DNA of 64,000 bases, from positions 1 through 64,000 of the forward strand of contig CAXXKX010000005.1 in assembly GCA_963676655.2 (NCBI GenBank), in the 5' to 3' direction. A model generated the notes under the pieces. That model searched no databases and was not told where the DNA came from. It was given only the letters and a program-made list of their open reading frames with translations. Each line of letters opens with the position of its first letter. The stretch's first letter is position 1. The position numbers and the translations under genes were made by a program. Shown here in pieces: positions 1 through 8,783 of this stretch. The DNA is from G963676655 sp963676655 (lineage in GTDB: Bacteria; Verrucomicrobiota; Lentisphaeria; Victivallales; Victivallaceae).

Positions 1-3000
1 CGACCGACATCACCGGTAATATACCAGCCGTCCCGAATAACTTCGGCGGTTTTTTCAGGTTCTTTCAGATAGCCCTTCATGACATTAGGACCTTTGACCA
101 GCATCAGGCCGTCCGTATCTTCCGGAACAGCTTCCCAGGTGTCGGGATTGACTATTTTTACACAAATGCCGGGCAGGGGAGGCCCGATACTGTCGCGACA
201 GCCGATACTTGTTCCGAGGTTGAGAACTGAACTGGCGATATTTAAGGAAACTACCGGGGACAGTTCAGTCGCGCCGTATCCTTCCGCAACCGTCAAACCG
301 GTCATTTCCTTGAACTTGTCATAAATATCCTGCCGCAGTTTTTCCGCCCCGGAAACCGCCAGGCGGACAGAGGCGAAATCTTCGGCTTTGCCCCGGCGCA
401 TATAGGTTTGCAGGAAAGAAGGAGTTGCCAGCATAATCGTCACCCCGAACTCCCGGATAGCATTACACACCGCTTTGCCGTCAAGCGGGTTGGGAACATA
501 GATTGCTTCAGAGTTATACGCCAGCGGCAGCCAGCCGCAGCAGGTAAGACCGAATGAATGGAACAGCGGCAGACTGCCCAGCATCTTATCCTTGCTGGTA
601 TAACAGATCAGCCGGATCATCGCGGTCAAATCGCTGGTGATATTATGGTGTGACAGCATTACGCCTTTGGGGACTCCGGATGAACCGCTGGTAAAGAGAA
701 TTGACGCAGTCCGGTAAATATCCCGGCACGAGCGGGGCGAAACGATATTCATAAGTTCTGAAACCGGCAGCAATATCACAGCGGCGGCAGCGAGAATTTT
801 ATGAATGCGCGGGATTTCTTTGACGATGTCCTCGAGATAGATCATCTGGGGCAGGGGATCACGGCCGAGTTTTTTCAGGAACAGGCGACTGGTTATGATA
901 TGGGTCAAATCAGCTTTCTCAATCGAAGTTGCCATAGCTTCAATTGAGGCCGTATAATTCAGAATTGCGGGAGTTTTATCCGCCATCAGGATTGCGTTCA
1001 GGATTATCATTGTTACGCCGGTATTCGGCATCAGTACCCCGACATTTTCACAGTCGCCCAGATTTCTGACGTAGCGGCTGAAAACAATTGCTCCGACCAG
1101 CGCGTCAAAATTCCGGTATTTTTTAGTCTTGGTCCCGTCGTAATCGATCATCCGTTTATAAAAAGGACGACGCTTGGCCACTTTGGAAAACTGGTAGTGC
1201 AGGGGGCGTTCGTCTATGCCCGGCTGCAGTTCGGTTTCCGCCGCCAGTTCGGATAGCTTCAAACGAACATGATAGCTTGAGGTTTTGTAACTGAGCGGCT
1301 CACCGATGGTAACCGTGACCGGGTGCGGAATCTGGTTCGGAACCCGGAGTTTTATTTTACCGAAATAATACGAGAAGATACTGCCCCAGACCATGCCGAG
1401 GCGAACCGGAATTACCGGCACATCCATGCCCGGAGGAACCATCGATTTTATGCCGTGCCGGAAGTTGCGCATTATACCGTTGCGGGTAATCCCGCCTTCA
1501 GGAAACGCACAGACCAGATGCCCTTCGCTCAGGGCTTTTCTGACTTGTTCAAAAAATTCCCGCAATTCGTGTTTGCCATGATCCGGTACCTCGATGAATT
1601 CGGCCCATTTGACGACCGGTTTCAACGCCGGATAGTTGTAAAAACTTTCATGCATCATGAAATGAACGTATCGGGAGGTGCAGGTGGTAATCAGCAGATG
1701 ATCGATGAAGGAGACATGATTCGCCACCAGAATGGCCGGACCGTTATCCGGGATGTTTTCTTCGCCGCGAATCTTTACTTTATACAAAGTATGGGTAAGG
1801 ACCAGCATAATGAATCTGAAAATAAACTGCGGCGCGGTCCAGAAGGCCAGCGTCGCCACAATCAGGGTCATGGTCGCGATAAATAGTGGAGTATATAAAT
1901 TACCGCAGGTGATCAGATAAAGGCAAATCAGGATAGTGGCTATGACCGTGATATATGAATTAAATACAGTCTCGGTAAAGAGCCGGGCGCGGTTGTGGCG
2001 GTTGCTGAACTGAAGCTGCCAGGCGCGCAGCGTCGTCAGGGCAATTCCGGTACAAATACCGTAGATCAGCATGAAAAGAGTTTTCCATGGTAGAAAATAC
2101 AGGCCGTTAATATCAATAACCTCCTCATTGAAGGATCCAAGCAGCAGGGCCATGATAATATTAATAACGGCGGCCGGAACCACCAGACCTATTTCAGACC
2201 TGCGACTAGACATTGCCGAACCGAAGATAAAGCCGGTAATAACTCCGGAGGTAATTGCGAGCACCATTGCGTTGGCGCTTTCCCCGACGCATTGCGCGCC
2301 AAGTCCGCCGAGGCCCCAAAGCAGCATTCCGCCGGCGGAACCGACCAGCCAGGCGTCAACCTGGACAATTGTCAGGAACGGTTTCTCGGTCGATAACTTG
2401 CTATATCCGACCATCCGGTTTTTGAACCAGTTAAGGCTTCCGCCTTTTTTATATTCGGGGAAGGGGACCGGCAGGATTCTCATTGCGAAAATCAATTTAA
2501 CCATTGCCAGCATGAACAATAATATAACCGCCGGAATAATATACTTTATAATATGTCCGAGCAGAAACAGACCGAGGATAGCGCCGCAGAGCATACCGGC
2601 GGTTGACATAGCGGAACATATTCCGGTGGCGTGGGCAAAATGTCCTGACTGAAAATGTTCGTGCATCAATTCCTGAGTCGCCGGAGCGGCAAGCCCGCGA
2701 AAAGTTCCAAGAATAACCGTGGCTGCCAGCAACGGGATCGGGGTTTGCCAGACATATACATTCTGCAAATAAAGCAAAATGGTGAACAGTAGATAAACCG
2801 GTATTGTTAGCAGGCAAGAAAGGACCAGGGCATTTCGGGACGAAGTACGCCGGATCAAACGCTTGGCAATGTCCGCGACAATGACTGCCGGTATCAGGTA
2901 ACACAGGACGAACGAAAAGAGCAACCACTGCATACTCATGATGTTGAGGTTGATGAAGGTAAAATAGGTATACCCCATAACCACAAAATCACAGAAAAAA

Positions 3001-3062
3001 CTAAGAAACCGACAACATCCGAGAGAAAAAATTCTTGCAGTGAATGAATATTCGTTGTTCAT
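1..3062 (-). CDS. aas: Aas-type fusion: MFS transporter + PlsC acyltransferase + acyl-ACP/CoA ligase (3' end outside window)
   Basis: About 1020 codons are read on the minus strand and the frame is still open at base 1. The N-terminal ~400 residues are a chain of hydrophobic helices typical of an MFS (LplT-like) lysophospholipid flippase. Next comes a PlsC domain with the HX4D box NHVSFIDH near 1720 and an FPEGG box. The third part is an AMP-binding ligase with P-loop TSGSSGVPKG near 680, EGYGATELSP near 280, and GWYITGDVG at the window edge, so only about the last 120 residues are missing. The family re-acylates lyso-phosphatidylethanolamine at the inner membrane using fatty acid activated on ACP. 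The start ATG at 3062 has GGAG five bases upstream, 10 bp after the LysM gene, so the two are probably co-transcribed. Start and domain order are seen; substrate is inferred from the family. Confidence 0.87.
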   Translation of the reverse strand, partial: MNNEYSFTARIFSLGCCRFLSFFCDFVVMGYTYFTFINLNIMSMQWLLFSFVLCYLIPAVIVADIAKRLIRRTSSRNALVLSCLLTIPVYLLFTILLYLQNVYVWQTPIPLLAATVILGTFRGLAAPATQELMHEHFQSGHFAHATGICSAMSTAGMLCGAILGLFLLGHIIKYIIPAVILLFMLAMVKLIFAMRILPVPFPEYKKGGSLNWFKNRMVGYSKLSTEKPFLTIVQVDAWLVGSAGGMLLWGLGGLGAQCVGESANAMVLAITSGVITGFIFGSAMSSRRSEIGLVVPAAVINIIMALLLGSFNEEVIDINGLYFLPWKTLFMLIYGICTGIALTTLRAWQLQFSNRHNRARLFTETVFNSYITVIATILICLYLITCGNLYTPLFIATMTLIVATLAFWTAPQFIFRFIMLVLTHTLYKVKIRGEENIPDNGPAILVANHVSFIDHLLITTCTSRYVHFMMHESFYNYPALKPVVKWAEFIEVPDHGKHELREFFEQVRKALSEGHLVCAFPEGGITRNGIMRNFRHGIKSMVPPGMDVPVIPVRLGMVWGSIFSYYFGKIKLRVPNQIPHPVTVTIGEPLSYKTSSYHVRLKLSELAAETELQPGIDERPLHYQFSKVAKRRPFYKRMIDYDGTKTKKYRNFDALVGAIVFSRYVRNLGDCENVGVLMPNTGVTMIILNAILMADKTPAILNYTASIEAMATSIEKADLTHIITSRLFLKKLGRDPLPQMIYLEDIVKEIPRIHKILAAAAVILLPVSELMNIVSPRSCRDIYRTASILFTSGSSGVPKGVMLSHHNITSDLTAMIRLICYTSKDKMLGSLPLFHSFGLTCCGWLPLAYNSEAIYVPNPLDGKAVCNAIREFGVTIMLATPSFLQTYMRRGKAEDFASVRLAVSGAEKLRQDIYDKFKEMTGLTVAEGYGATELSPVVSLNIASSVLNLGTSIGCRDSIGPPLPGICVKIVNPDTWEAVPEDTDGLMLVKGPNVMKGYLKEPEKTAEVIRDGWYITGDVG

Positions 3063-3072
3063 AAAACTCCAC

Positions 3073-3648
3073 TTATTTTTTAGGAATATAGAGAATTTGG
3101 CCGGCGCGGATCTTATCGGGAGATTGGAGCTTGTTAGCTTTCATTATGTCGGATATTTTGACCTTATAAGCTTTTGCGATAATTGACAAATTTGAGCCGG
3201 GTTGAACAGTGTATTTATAAAATTCGCCATCGTCGGCCGGTTCCGATTTATTGGTTGACCTGACTGCAGTTGGAGCTGCAGAGGAGGGCGCAGGTTTTGA
3301 CTGTTTTGATGCAACCTGAACAGCAACGGTAGAGATGACTTTTTGCAATGACTTTTGGTTGGCGATACGCTCAGCTGCCAATGCACGCTGCATTGCCGCC
3401 AGTTGAAGACGAAGACGTTTATTTTCTTCCCGGAGCTCATTTATATCTCTTTTCATGGAACTGATTTTGTTGGTATAACTGGAGACTGAATCCTGTAATG
3501 AATCAACCTTCCGTGCCATTCTGGACATTTCTTTTTCCAGATTGCGAATAGTGTAATCTGTTCTACTTTGGGCATTCGCAGTTGGAAAATATAAAATAAG
3601 ATATAAAATAGCCGGCAGGCTTATTTTAAGAAATGTTTTTTTGAGCAT
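3073..3648 (-). CDS. Secreted coiled-coil protein with C-terminal LysM domain
   Basis: The product is 191 residues. It opens with a signal peptide (MLKKTFLKIS then a hydrophobic stretch ending in ANAQS, cleavage near 26). A long heptad-patterned coiled coil follows at about 33-110, then an Ala/Ser/Pro linker. The last ~48 residues form one LysM domain (YTVQPGSNLSIIAKAYKV ... AGQILYIP), which binds peptidoglycan N-acetylglucosamine chains. The chosen ATG at 3648 has GGAG eight bases upstream; an in-frame start at 3795 would bury the signal peptide behind 49 residues and is unlikely. It is the first gene of a likely two-gene operon with the Aas fusion, which suggests envelope maintenance, but no enzymatic domain is visible. 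A role as a periplasmic tether or scaffold is inference. Confidence 0.8.
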   Translation of the reverse strand: MLKKTFLKISLPAILYLILYFPTANAQSRTDYTIRNLEKEMSRMARKVDSLQDSVSSYTNKISSMKRDINELREENKRLRLQLAAMQRALAAERIANQKSLQKVISTVAVQVASKQSKPAPSSAAPTAVRSTNKSEPADDGEFYKYTVQPGSNLSIIAKAYKVKISDIMKANKLQSPDKIRAGQILYIPKK

Positions 3649-4369
3649 TATATTGTCTCCTGTCTTCATATGCTTTAACCTTAATATAACATTGTCACGA
3701 GCAAAATAAAGCCGAGTTTCAAAAAATAACCGGGGCAGGGCTATAGAATTTACGTTTTTATGCCCTGCTCCAGCTATCCGGGAATAAAAAATCAATACTT
3801 AACAATTAATAAATTCTTTTCAGAGTATTTAATTTTTGCTTTCCCATCATAAAAAAACATTCTTCCTTTTAATTAGGTTATTCCGAATTGATTTGATGTT
3901 TAAATGGATTATCTATTTCAGTATTCCATTTGATTGGTTTCTTATATTATGAATATCTTGATTCTCCTAAACATTTTCAGTTACTAAAAAATCAACAAAA
4001 TAAACGTCAAGCCATTGTTATTGATTCCCGAGGGGTATTGACTGGTAAAAAGTTTTGATGCATTCAAGAGGGGTTTCAGACTAATTTATAACGTCGCATA
4101 ATATATGTTATGTTAAGTTTAATATTCTATCTTTGTACTGTTGTTGATATTTTAATTCATTTATCATAAACATGATACAATCATAACACGGGTTGATTGT
4201 TAATAACTTGTTTACAAAAAACATGGAATAATGAAAAAAGTATGGGAGCAAACCTGATGTCTGATATTTTAATAAAAAATAGAAGTTGATTTTGCATTTT
4301 ATAATTGCAGGTGTAATAATAAACGGATAAGAGGTGTAGAATATATATAAAACAAAAGGAGCAGGTGGT
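3649..4369. other. AT-rich intergenic region without a visible gene
   Basis: About 720 bp lie between the divergent LysM gene and the plus-strand secreted-protein gene. The stretch is very AT-rich, with no open frame worth calling, no tRNA-like cloverleaf and no strong hairpin with a T-run. It must carry promoters for both directions, but no convincing -35/-10 pair could be singled out. Confidence 0.5.
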
Positions 4370-5146
4370 ATGAATTGTAAAAAAATAATTTTGTGGATCT
4401 TTTTAATTAGCTCTTTTGCATCATCAATGCAGGGTCTTGATATAATACCTGACTCAACGTCGACAACATCTGTCAGTGTCGAGTCGTTACGGACTTACAG
4501 TAAAAGTGCAGAAAATCCGTTCTATAATAAAAACTATCTGTTGACCCATTGTTTCTTATTGCCGAACGCTAGTTCATCAGAAGACGAAACTCCCAGCTTT
4601 CTAACAAAATTTGTGATAGTCGAAAGTACGGATGAGAATGGGAATAAAGAACAGCTTTTGTGGGAGATAAATCAATCCAACGGCGACAATGCAAAAATTA
4701 ATCCCACAATCGATATTGAACAGAAAACAAGGTTCATCATTACCAAGAATGGCGCTTCAAGCAAGGGGTCTTATCCTCATAAATTGATAATTCCCAAGCG
4801 CTCAAGTTTTATTGGGGTTTTCTTTTTAGATTATCTGCAAACCTGGCAGGTTGAGAGTTCCAGCGGCGATACAGTTACCTTGAAAGCGTTGAAATTGAAT
4901 AACAAAAGCGGCGGAAAAATTTCCGGAGTGATTGATATTCCGGACACAGATACTTATGATATTAAACTAACTGCCGGTGTTGCAAATATCTTCAATAAGG
5001 ATGATATCATTACAATGGCGGTTGAAAGGCAATATAATTCAAGTTTATCGAGAACAAGTGTAACGGTGACACTTATCAATCTGACGTTGTACGGTACAAA
5101 TAGTAAAAGCACTGCAACATTTGTAACTGGCAAGTTTACACAATGA
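4370..5146 (+). CDS. Secreted protein of unknown function
   Basis: The product is 258 residues with a clear signal peptide (MNCKKIILWIFLISSFASS, likely cleaved around 22). The ribosome site AAAGGAGCAGGTGGT directly precedes the ATG. The mature part is rich in Ser, Thr, Asn and Lys and alternates short polar and hydrophobic runs, suggesting a beta-rich periplasmic or surface protein. No catalytic motif, cysteine pair or repeat is visible. It ends 35 bp before recO, so co-transcription is possible. I do not recognise the family. Confidence 0.7.
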   Translation: MNCKKIILWIFLISSFASSMQGLDIIPDSTSTTSVSVESLRTYSKSAENPFYNKNYLLTHCFLLPNASSSEDETPSFLTKFVIVESTDENGNKEQLLWEINQSNGDNAKINPTIDIEQKTRFIITKNGASSKGSYPHKLIIPKRSSFIGVFFLDYLQTWQVESSSGDTVTLKALKLNNKSGGKISGVIDIPDTDTYDIKLTAGVANIFNKDDIITMAVERQYNSSLSRTSVTVTLINLTLYGTNSKSTATFVTGKFTQ

Positions 5147-5181
5147 TGCCCTGCCCCGAATGAATATCGAGATATAAATTT

Positions 5182-5820
5182 ATGTTGGAAACCGAACTTA
5201 TTGTTTTAAAAAAAACGTTATATAAAGAGTCCAGCTGGATCGTCAACGGGTTTAGTGTCGATACCGGCAGATTTGATTTGATGCTAAAAGGCGGCGCGAA
5301 AAATTCAGCCAAAAAATTTCCGGTCATCGACCTTTTTCGAGAGGTCAGGGTACAGTACAAGGAAGGTGATCAGGATCTTCATACCGTATATAATGCCGAA
5401 ATGGTTAATCAGTTTGACGCTTTGGCCGGAAAGGCTGAATATTATAATGCCGCATGTGAAATGAGCGGGCTGCTGCTGAGAAACATCAAGCCGGAACTGC
5501 CCTGCCCTAATACCTATTTCGCATGGCGAAATATATTGGCTTTTTTTGCGGGAAACAGTGTTTTTTTTGAAGCCGGAATGCCGTCATGGGACCTTGAGCA
5601 GTGTCAGGTCATTGTTCTGACATGTTTTCTGGAGGAAAATGGTCTGATGCCGGACAATCTCGGGCAGACATTTGAGGAAGATTTGAAGCAACGTTATTTA
5701 TTGAATTTGATAATTGAAGCAGGAGCAGAGGGCACCCCCCTGCCCCGGGTGAAACCGGGGTTCTGGAAGCAATTGATGGGATGGCTGCATGCTTTGTGCA
5801 AATACAATAATTTAAACTGA
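5182..5820 (+). CDS. recO: DNA repair protein RecO (divergent)
   Basis: The product is 212 residues, slightly shorter than the usual 230-250. The N-terminal ~75 residues follow the RecO OB-fold pattern (VLKKTLYKESSWIV ... DTGRFDLMLKGGAK), where the family has a short beta-strand set ending in a KGAR-type turn. The rest is helical as in RecO, with PELPCPNTYFAWRN aligning to the segment after the first helices. The zinc-binding CxxC pairs of many RecO proteins are absent, which also occurs in several lineages. RecO loads RecA on SSB-coated DNA with RecR in recombinational repair. The ribosome site is weak. Identification rests mainly on the N-terminus and length. Confidence 0.65.
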   Translation: MLETELIVLKKTLYKESSWIVNGFSVDTGRFDLMLKGGAKNSAKKFPVIDLFREVRVQYKEGDQDLHTVYNAEMVNQFDALAGKAEYYNAACEMSGLLLRNIKPELPCPNTYFAWRNILAFFAGNSVFFEAGMPSWDLEQCQVIVLTCFLEENGLMPDNLGQTFEEDLKQRYLLNLIIEAGAEGTPLPRVKPGFWKQLMGWLHALCKYNNLN

Positions 5821-5865
5821 AAAAAATCACTTTTACCACAAAAAAATGACAAAGGAGCAGGACAA

Positions 5866-6876
5866 ATGGGTAAGAAACTTTCAATCTTCTTGATGGTTTC
5901 CGGTATTGTTTCAGCGGTTATGGCTGCCGAAAGTAACACGGAAAAAACGCCAAAAGAACAGGGTAAAACCGCAAAAACCTGGGAGCATTTGTTAAAGGAT
6001 CAGGTGGATAAGGCATGCGCAAGAAAAGCCGATTTACAGCGCAGTATCGAAAAATTAAATCGTGAACATGAACAAAAAGTTCAAGCGTTGATCAGAAAAA
6101 GCCGTAATCCGGGTTTTTCCAAAAAGGAAATTTCCGATATGATCTTTGCACACCGGCAAAATGCCAACCTCAAGATTACCAGTCATATCAAGAAAGCCGC
6201 TTACGGTGAAATTGTTGCTCAGGAAAATAACAAAACAAAAGAAAAAATCCTGGTAATCGGAGCGGACGGCAAACCCGGTACAACCTGGCAGGGAGTTATC
6301 TATCCGGCCGGGATAAAAACCGATCTGGACGACTGTAAAGCGGTTCCGGTCTTTTGTACTGACTTTGACCGGTCGGTTAGTCTGCTGCAGCATCATCTGA
6401 ATCGTTATGCGGATCACATTGTGGACCGACCTGCAAATATGGAACAAGGCAGTGCGCTTGGACGGCTTGAAAATGAAAACAGGGAAGAAGTCAGAAGAGC
6501 CGGCGAGAGAGCCCGAGACGAGGAAAACATAAGAGAACGTAGAGAGGCTCAGAAAGCAGCAAAGAAGGCCGCTCTAAAAAAGAAGAAAGATAAACAGGAT
6601 GCCGAACAAGACGAAGAAAATGTTTTGCAGTCTGAAGACAATGCCTTGTATGATAATAACACCCAGAATGAATATCAGCCAGAGCAGGATGACAGCGGAA
6701 TGAATTACTGGTATGGCGGCAATACCTATATTTATCCATCCACCTGGTATCATCGCCGCTATCCCTATCATCCATATCACCCCTATCATCCGCCGACTCC
6801 CAGAGTCTATGGCGGGAACAATTTTAGAGGCGGCAGTGTTCGCGGCGGCGGATTTCATGGTGGTGGCAGAAGGTAA
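5866..6876 (+). CDS. Secreted charged protein with His/Pro/Tyr-rich and Gly/Arg-rich tail
   Basis: The product is 336 residues. A signal peptide (MGKKLSIFLMVSGIVSAVMA) is followed by a Lys/Glu/Arg-rich helical part. A central segment around 120-170 (KEKILVIGADGKPGTTWQG) may be a small globular domain. A strongly charged coiled coil occupies about 190-255. The C-terminal ~60 residues change composition sharply: repeated YHPYHPYHP and then GGNNFRGGSVRGGG, ending in GGGRR. Such His/Tyr/Pro tails can bind metals or other polymers, but that is inference. AAAGGAGCAGGACAA precedes the ATG. The stop lies 2 bp from the convergent stop of the MurU-AmgK gene. No known family recognised. Confidence 0.72.
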   Translation: MGKKLSIFLMVSGIVSAVMAAESNTEKTPKEQGKTAKTWEHLLKDQVDKACARKADLQRSIEKLNREHEQKVQALIRKSRNPGFSKKEISDMIFAHRQNANLKITSHIKKAAYGEIVAQENNKTKEKILVIGADGKPGTTWQGVIYPAGIKTDLDDCKAVPVFCTDFDRSVSLLQHHLNRYADHIVDRPANMEQGSALGRLENENREEVRRAGERARDEENIRERREAQKAAKKAALKKKKDKQDAEQDEENVLQSEDNALYDNNTQNEYQPEQDDSGMNYWYGGNTYIYPSTWYHRRYPYHPYHPYHPPTPRVYGGNNFRGGSVRGGGFHGGGRR

Positions 6877-6878
6877 CT

Positions 6879-8783
6879 TTACAAGCTTATTTCGTCTGTT
6901 AACTTCGTCAGGCGCGGCATTGGCAGCGGCGGATTTCTGAGCAGTTCCTTGAGCATGGAAAATGCGAATGGAATGTATTTCAGATACTGCCGTTTGCCTT
7001 TTACCAGCCCCAGACAGCCGTAGGCTCCCAGAACCTGCATCATGCGTTGCAGGCCTGCGGCATGAACTACCTGATCGGGAATACCGGTCGACTGTTGATA
7101 ATACTTTATCAGGCGTTTCCTTATTCCATGAGACAACTCCGCATAAGGATCGAGAGCCAGTGACATAATGTCATAGCCCGGAGATCCCATGCGCATGCCT
7201 TGATAGTCGACAAACCGGATTCTTCCCGTTGTGTCAATCATAATATTCTGGGACTGGAAATCCCGATGGATCAGGACTTGACCGTGGTCGAAAACAAGTT
7301 CCGCCAGTAAATCAAGCTCCCCATCCAGATTGCTGATAATGTTTACCGGAATATTACAATATCTCCCCAGCAGGTTTTCCGCAAAATAGGCGGTTTCCCA
7401 GCGCAAATAGTCCTGTTTAAACACTCTTAATTCCGGGGCGTCATCGAGTGAAACTTGCTGGAATTCGAGCAGGGCGTCGATAACCCGGCAATATATATTT
7501 TCAATCTTTATTTCTCTGTCGGCTGAATTGATATATCTATGCAAAGTGTTGTTGCCCAGATCCTCAATCAGAACTGAAAATTCATCCGGCACTGTCGCGT
7601 AAATCTCCGGCAGCCGTTTGCCGGTGCCGCCGAAATAACTGCCATAATTGATAAACCTTTCGAAATCAGGATCATCCGCATCCGAGACCATGAGAATTTG
7701 AGTTCTATTCTTATCAATTATTCGATAAAAACCTCTGGCTGAGCCCTGCTCCTGCAATGAACAGACGGTAGAGTCAGCCAGTTCATTCATGATTTGCAGG
7801 CTTCTTATTTCCAACTCATCCCGATGAACGACGAATGCAGGGTGAATAACCTGATTGCAGTGAAAAGCACCTGGAACAATGATTGAATCATCCAGAATAA
7901 TACAATTTTCCAGATAAGCCCCCTGCCCTGTTCTGACATCTTTTCCAAAAACGTTAAACCCATTGCAATCAAGGTCTTTTTCAGATTTACCCGGTGATCC
8001 GCAAGTCGCCGACAAGCAGCGATAATGCGGTAATTCTATCAGCTTGTCAAGCAGGATATCATTGTGAGCTTGAAAGTATTTAGGAAGGGTCCCCAGATCG
8101 TTCCAGTAAATATCCTCAGGGATATAAGCGCCAACAGAATCCGGATATGCATTCATCAACTCAAGCAGTGCGGTTATGATAGAGCAATTACATACCTCTG
8201 ACGGCAGAAACTCAAAGATTTCCCTGCTTATAACCATGATGCCGGTATAGGTAAGCAGCGTTGCGTTCTGCGGTGTTTTTCCAAGTTTTCCAAGGATGTC
8301 ATAGATCCGTTTATCGCTTACCGCCACTTTGTTTTCCGGGCCGTCGGTTAACGCCATAGTGACTTTATTGCCGGAAGAGTAATGACATTTCAGCAGTTCA
8401 GATAAATCAATATCAGTTAAAATATCGCCGTTGTGCAAAATAAAAAAATCACTTTGCGACAGGAACTTTCGGGCGTTGACAATGCCGCCTCCAGTTCCGA
8501 GTATTTCAGGTTCATGAAACAGGTTTACACGATCTTTGAAGCTGGAATTCTCGATGAAATCCGCCAGTTGGTCACTGAGATGATGCGAGTTGACTGCCAC
8601 ATCGATAATACCGGCCGATCTCAAGTTGATCAAAACGTTTTCCAGCATTGGAATATTGCAGACCGGCACCAGCGGCTTCGGCATATAGTCGGTCAAAGGT
8701 CGCATACGAGTGCCGAAACCAGCGGCAAGGATCATGCCGGTGGTTGCGGGAATATGGTTGTCGGTGCGTGCATTGAAAGTCAT
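6879..8783 (-). CDS. Fused sugar-1-phosphate nucleotidyltransferase (MurU-like) and aminoglycoside-phosphotransferase-fold sugar kinase (AmgK-like)
   Basis: The product is 634 residues. Residues 15-260 form a nucleotidyltransferase with the signature GMILAAGFGTRMRPLT and PKPLVPV, as in MurU and GDP-mannose pyrophosphorylases. Residues ~330-625 form an APH/AmgK-like kinase: HRDFQSQN at about 506 (catalytic Asp, Mg-binding Asn) and DYQG at about 526 (DFG-equivalent). In the anhydro-MurNAc recycling route of Pseudomonas, AmgK makes MurNAc-1-phosphate and MurU converts it to UDP-MurNAc. Having both on one chain suggests substrate hand-over, though the true sugar could be another hexosamine. The ATG at 8783 overlaps the symporter stop (TGATG), so translation is coupled; a TTG one codon upstream is less likely. 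Last gene of a three-gene operon. Confidence 0.8.
   Translation of the reverse strand: MTFNARTDNHIPATTGMILAAGFGTRMRPLTDYMPKPLVPVCNIPMLENVLINLRSAGIIDVAVNSHHLSDQLADFIENSSFKDRVNLFHEPEILGTGGGIVNARKFLSQSDFFILHNGDILTDIDLSELLKCHYSSGNKVTMALTDGPENKVAVSDKRIYDILGKLGKTPQNATLLTYTGIMVISREIFEFLPSEVCNCSIITALLELMNAYPDSVGAYIPEDIYWNDLGTLPKYFQAHNDILLDKLIELPHYRCLSATCGSPGKSEKDLDCNGFNVFGKDVRTGQGAYLENCIILDDSIIVPGAFHCNQVIHPAFVVHRDELEIRSLQIMNELADSTVCSLQEQGSARGFYRIIDKNRTQILMVSDADDPDFERFINYGSYFGGTGKRLPEIYATVPDEFSVLIEDLGNNTLHRYINSADREIKIENIYCRVIDALLEFQQVSLDDAPELRVFKQDYLRWETAYFAENLLGRYCNIPVNIISNLDGELDLLAELVFDHGQVLIHRDFQSQNIMIDTTGRIRFVDYQGMRMGSPGYDIMSLALDPYAELSHGIRKRLIKYYQQSTGIPDQVVHAAGLQRMMQVLGAYGCLGLVKGKRQYLKYIPFAFSMLKELLRNPPLPMPRLTKLTDEISL

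Noticed and set aside
1323..2652. Plus-strand frames of 187 and 193 codons near the window start
   Set aside because: They lie opposite the Aas-type fusion, whose domain motifs are clear on the minus strand.
6055..6858. Minus-strand frames opposite the 5866 gene
   Set aside because: The plus-strand gene has a signal peptide and ribosome site; the others have neither.
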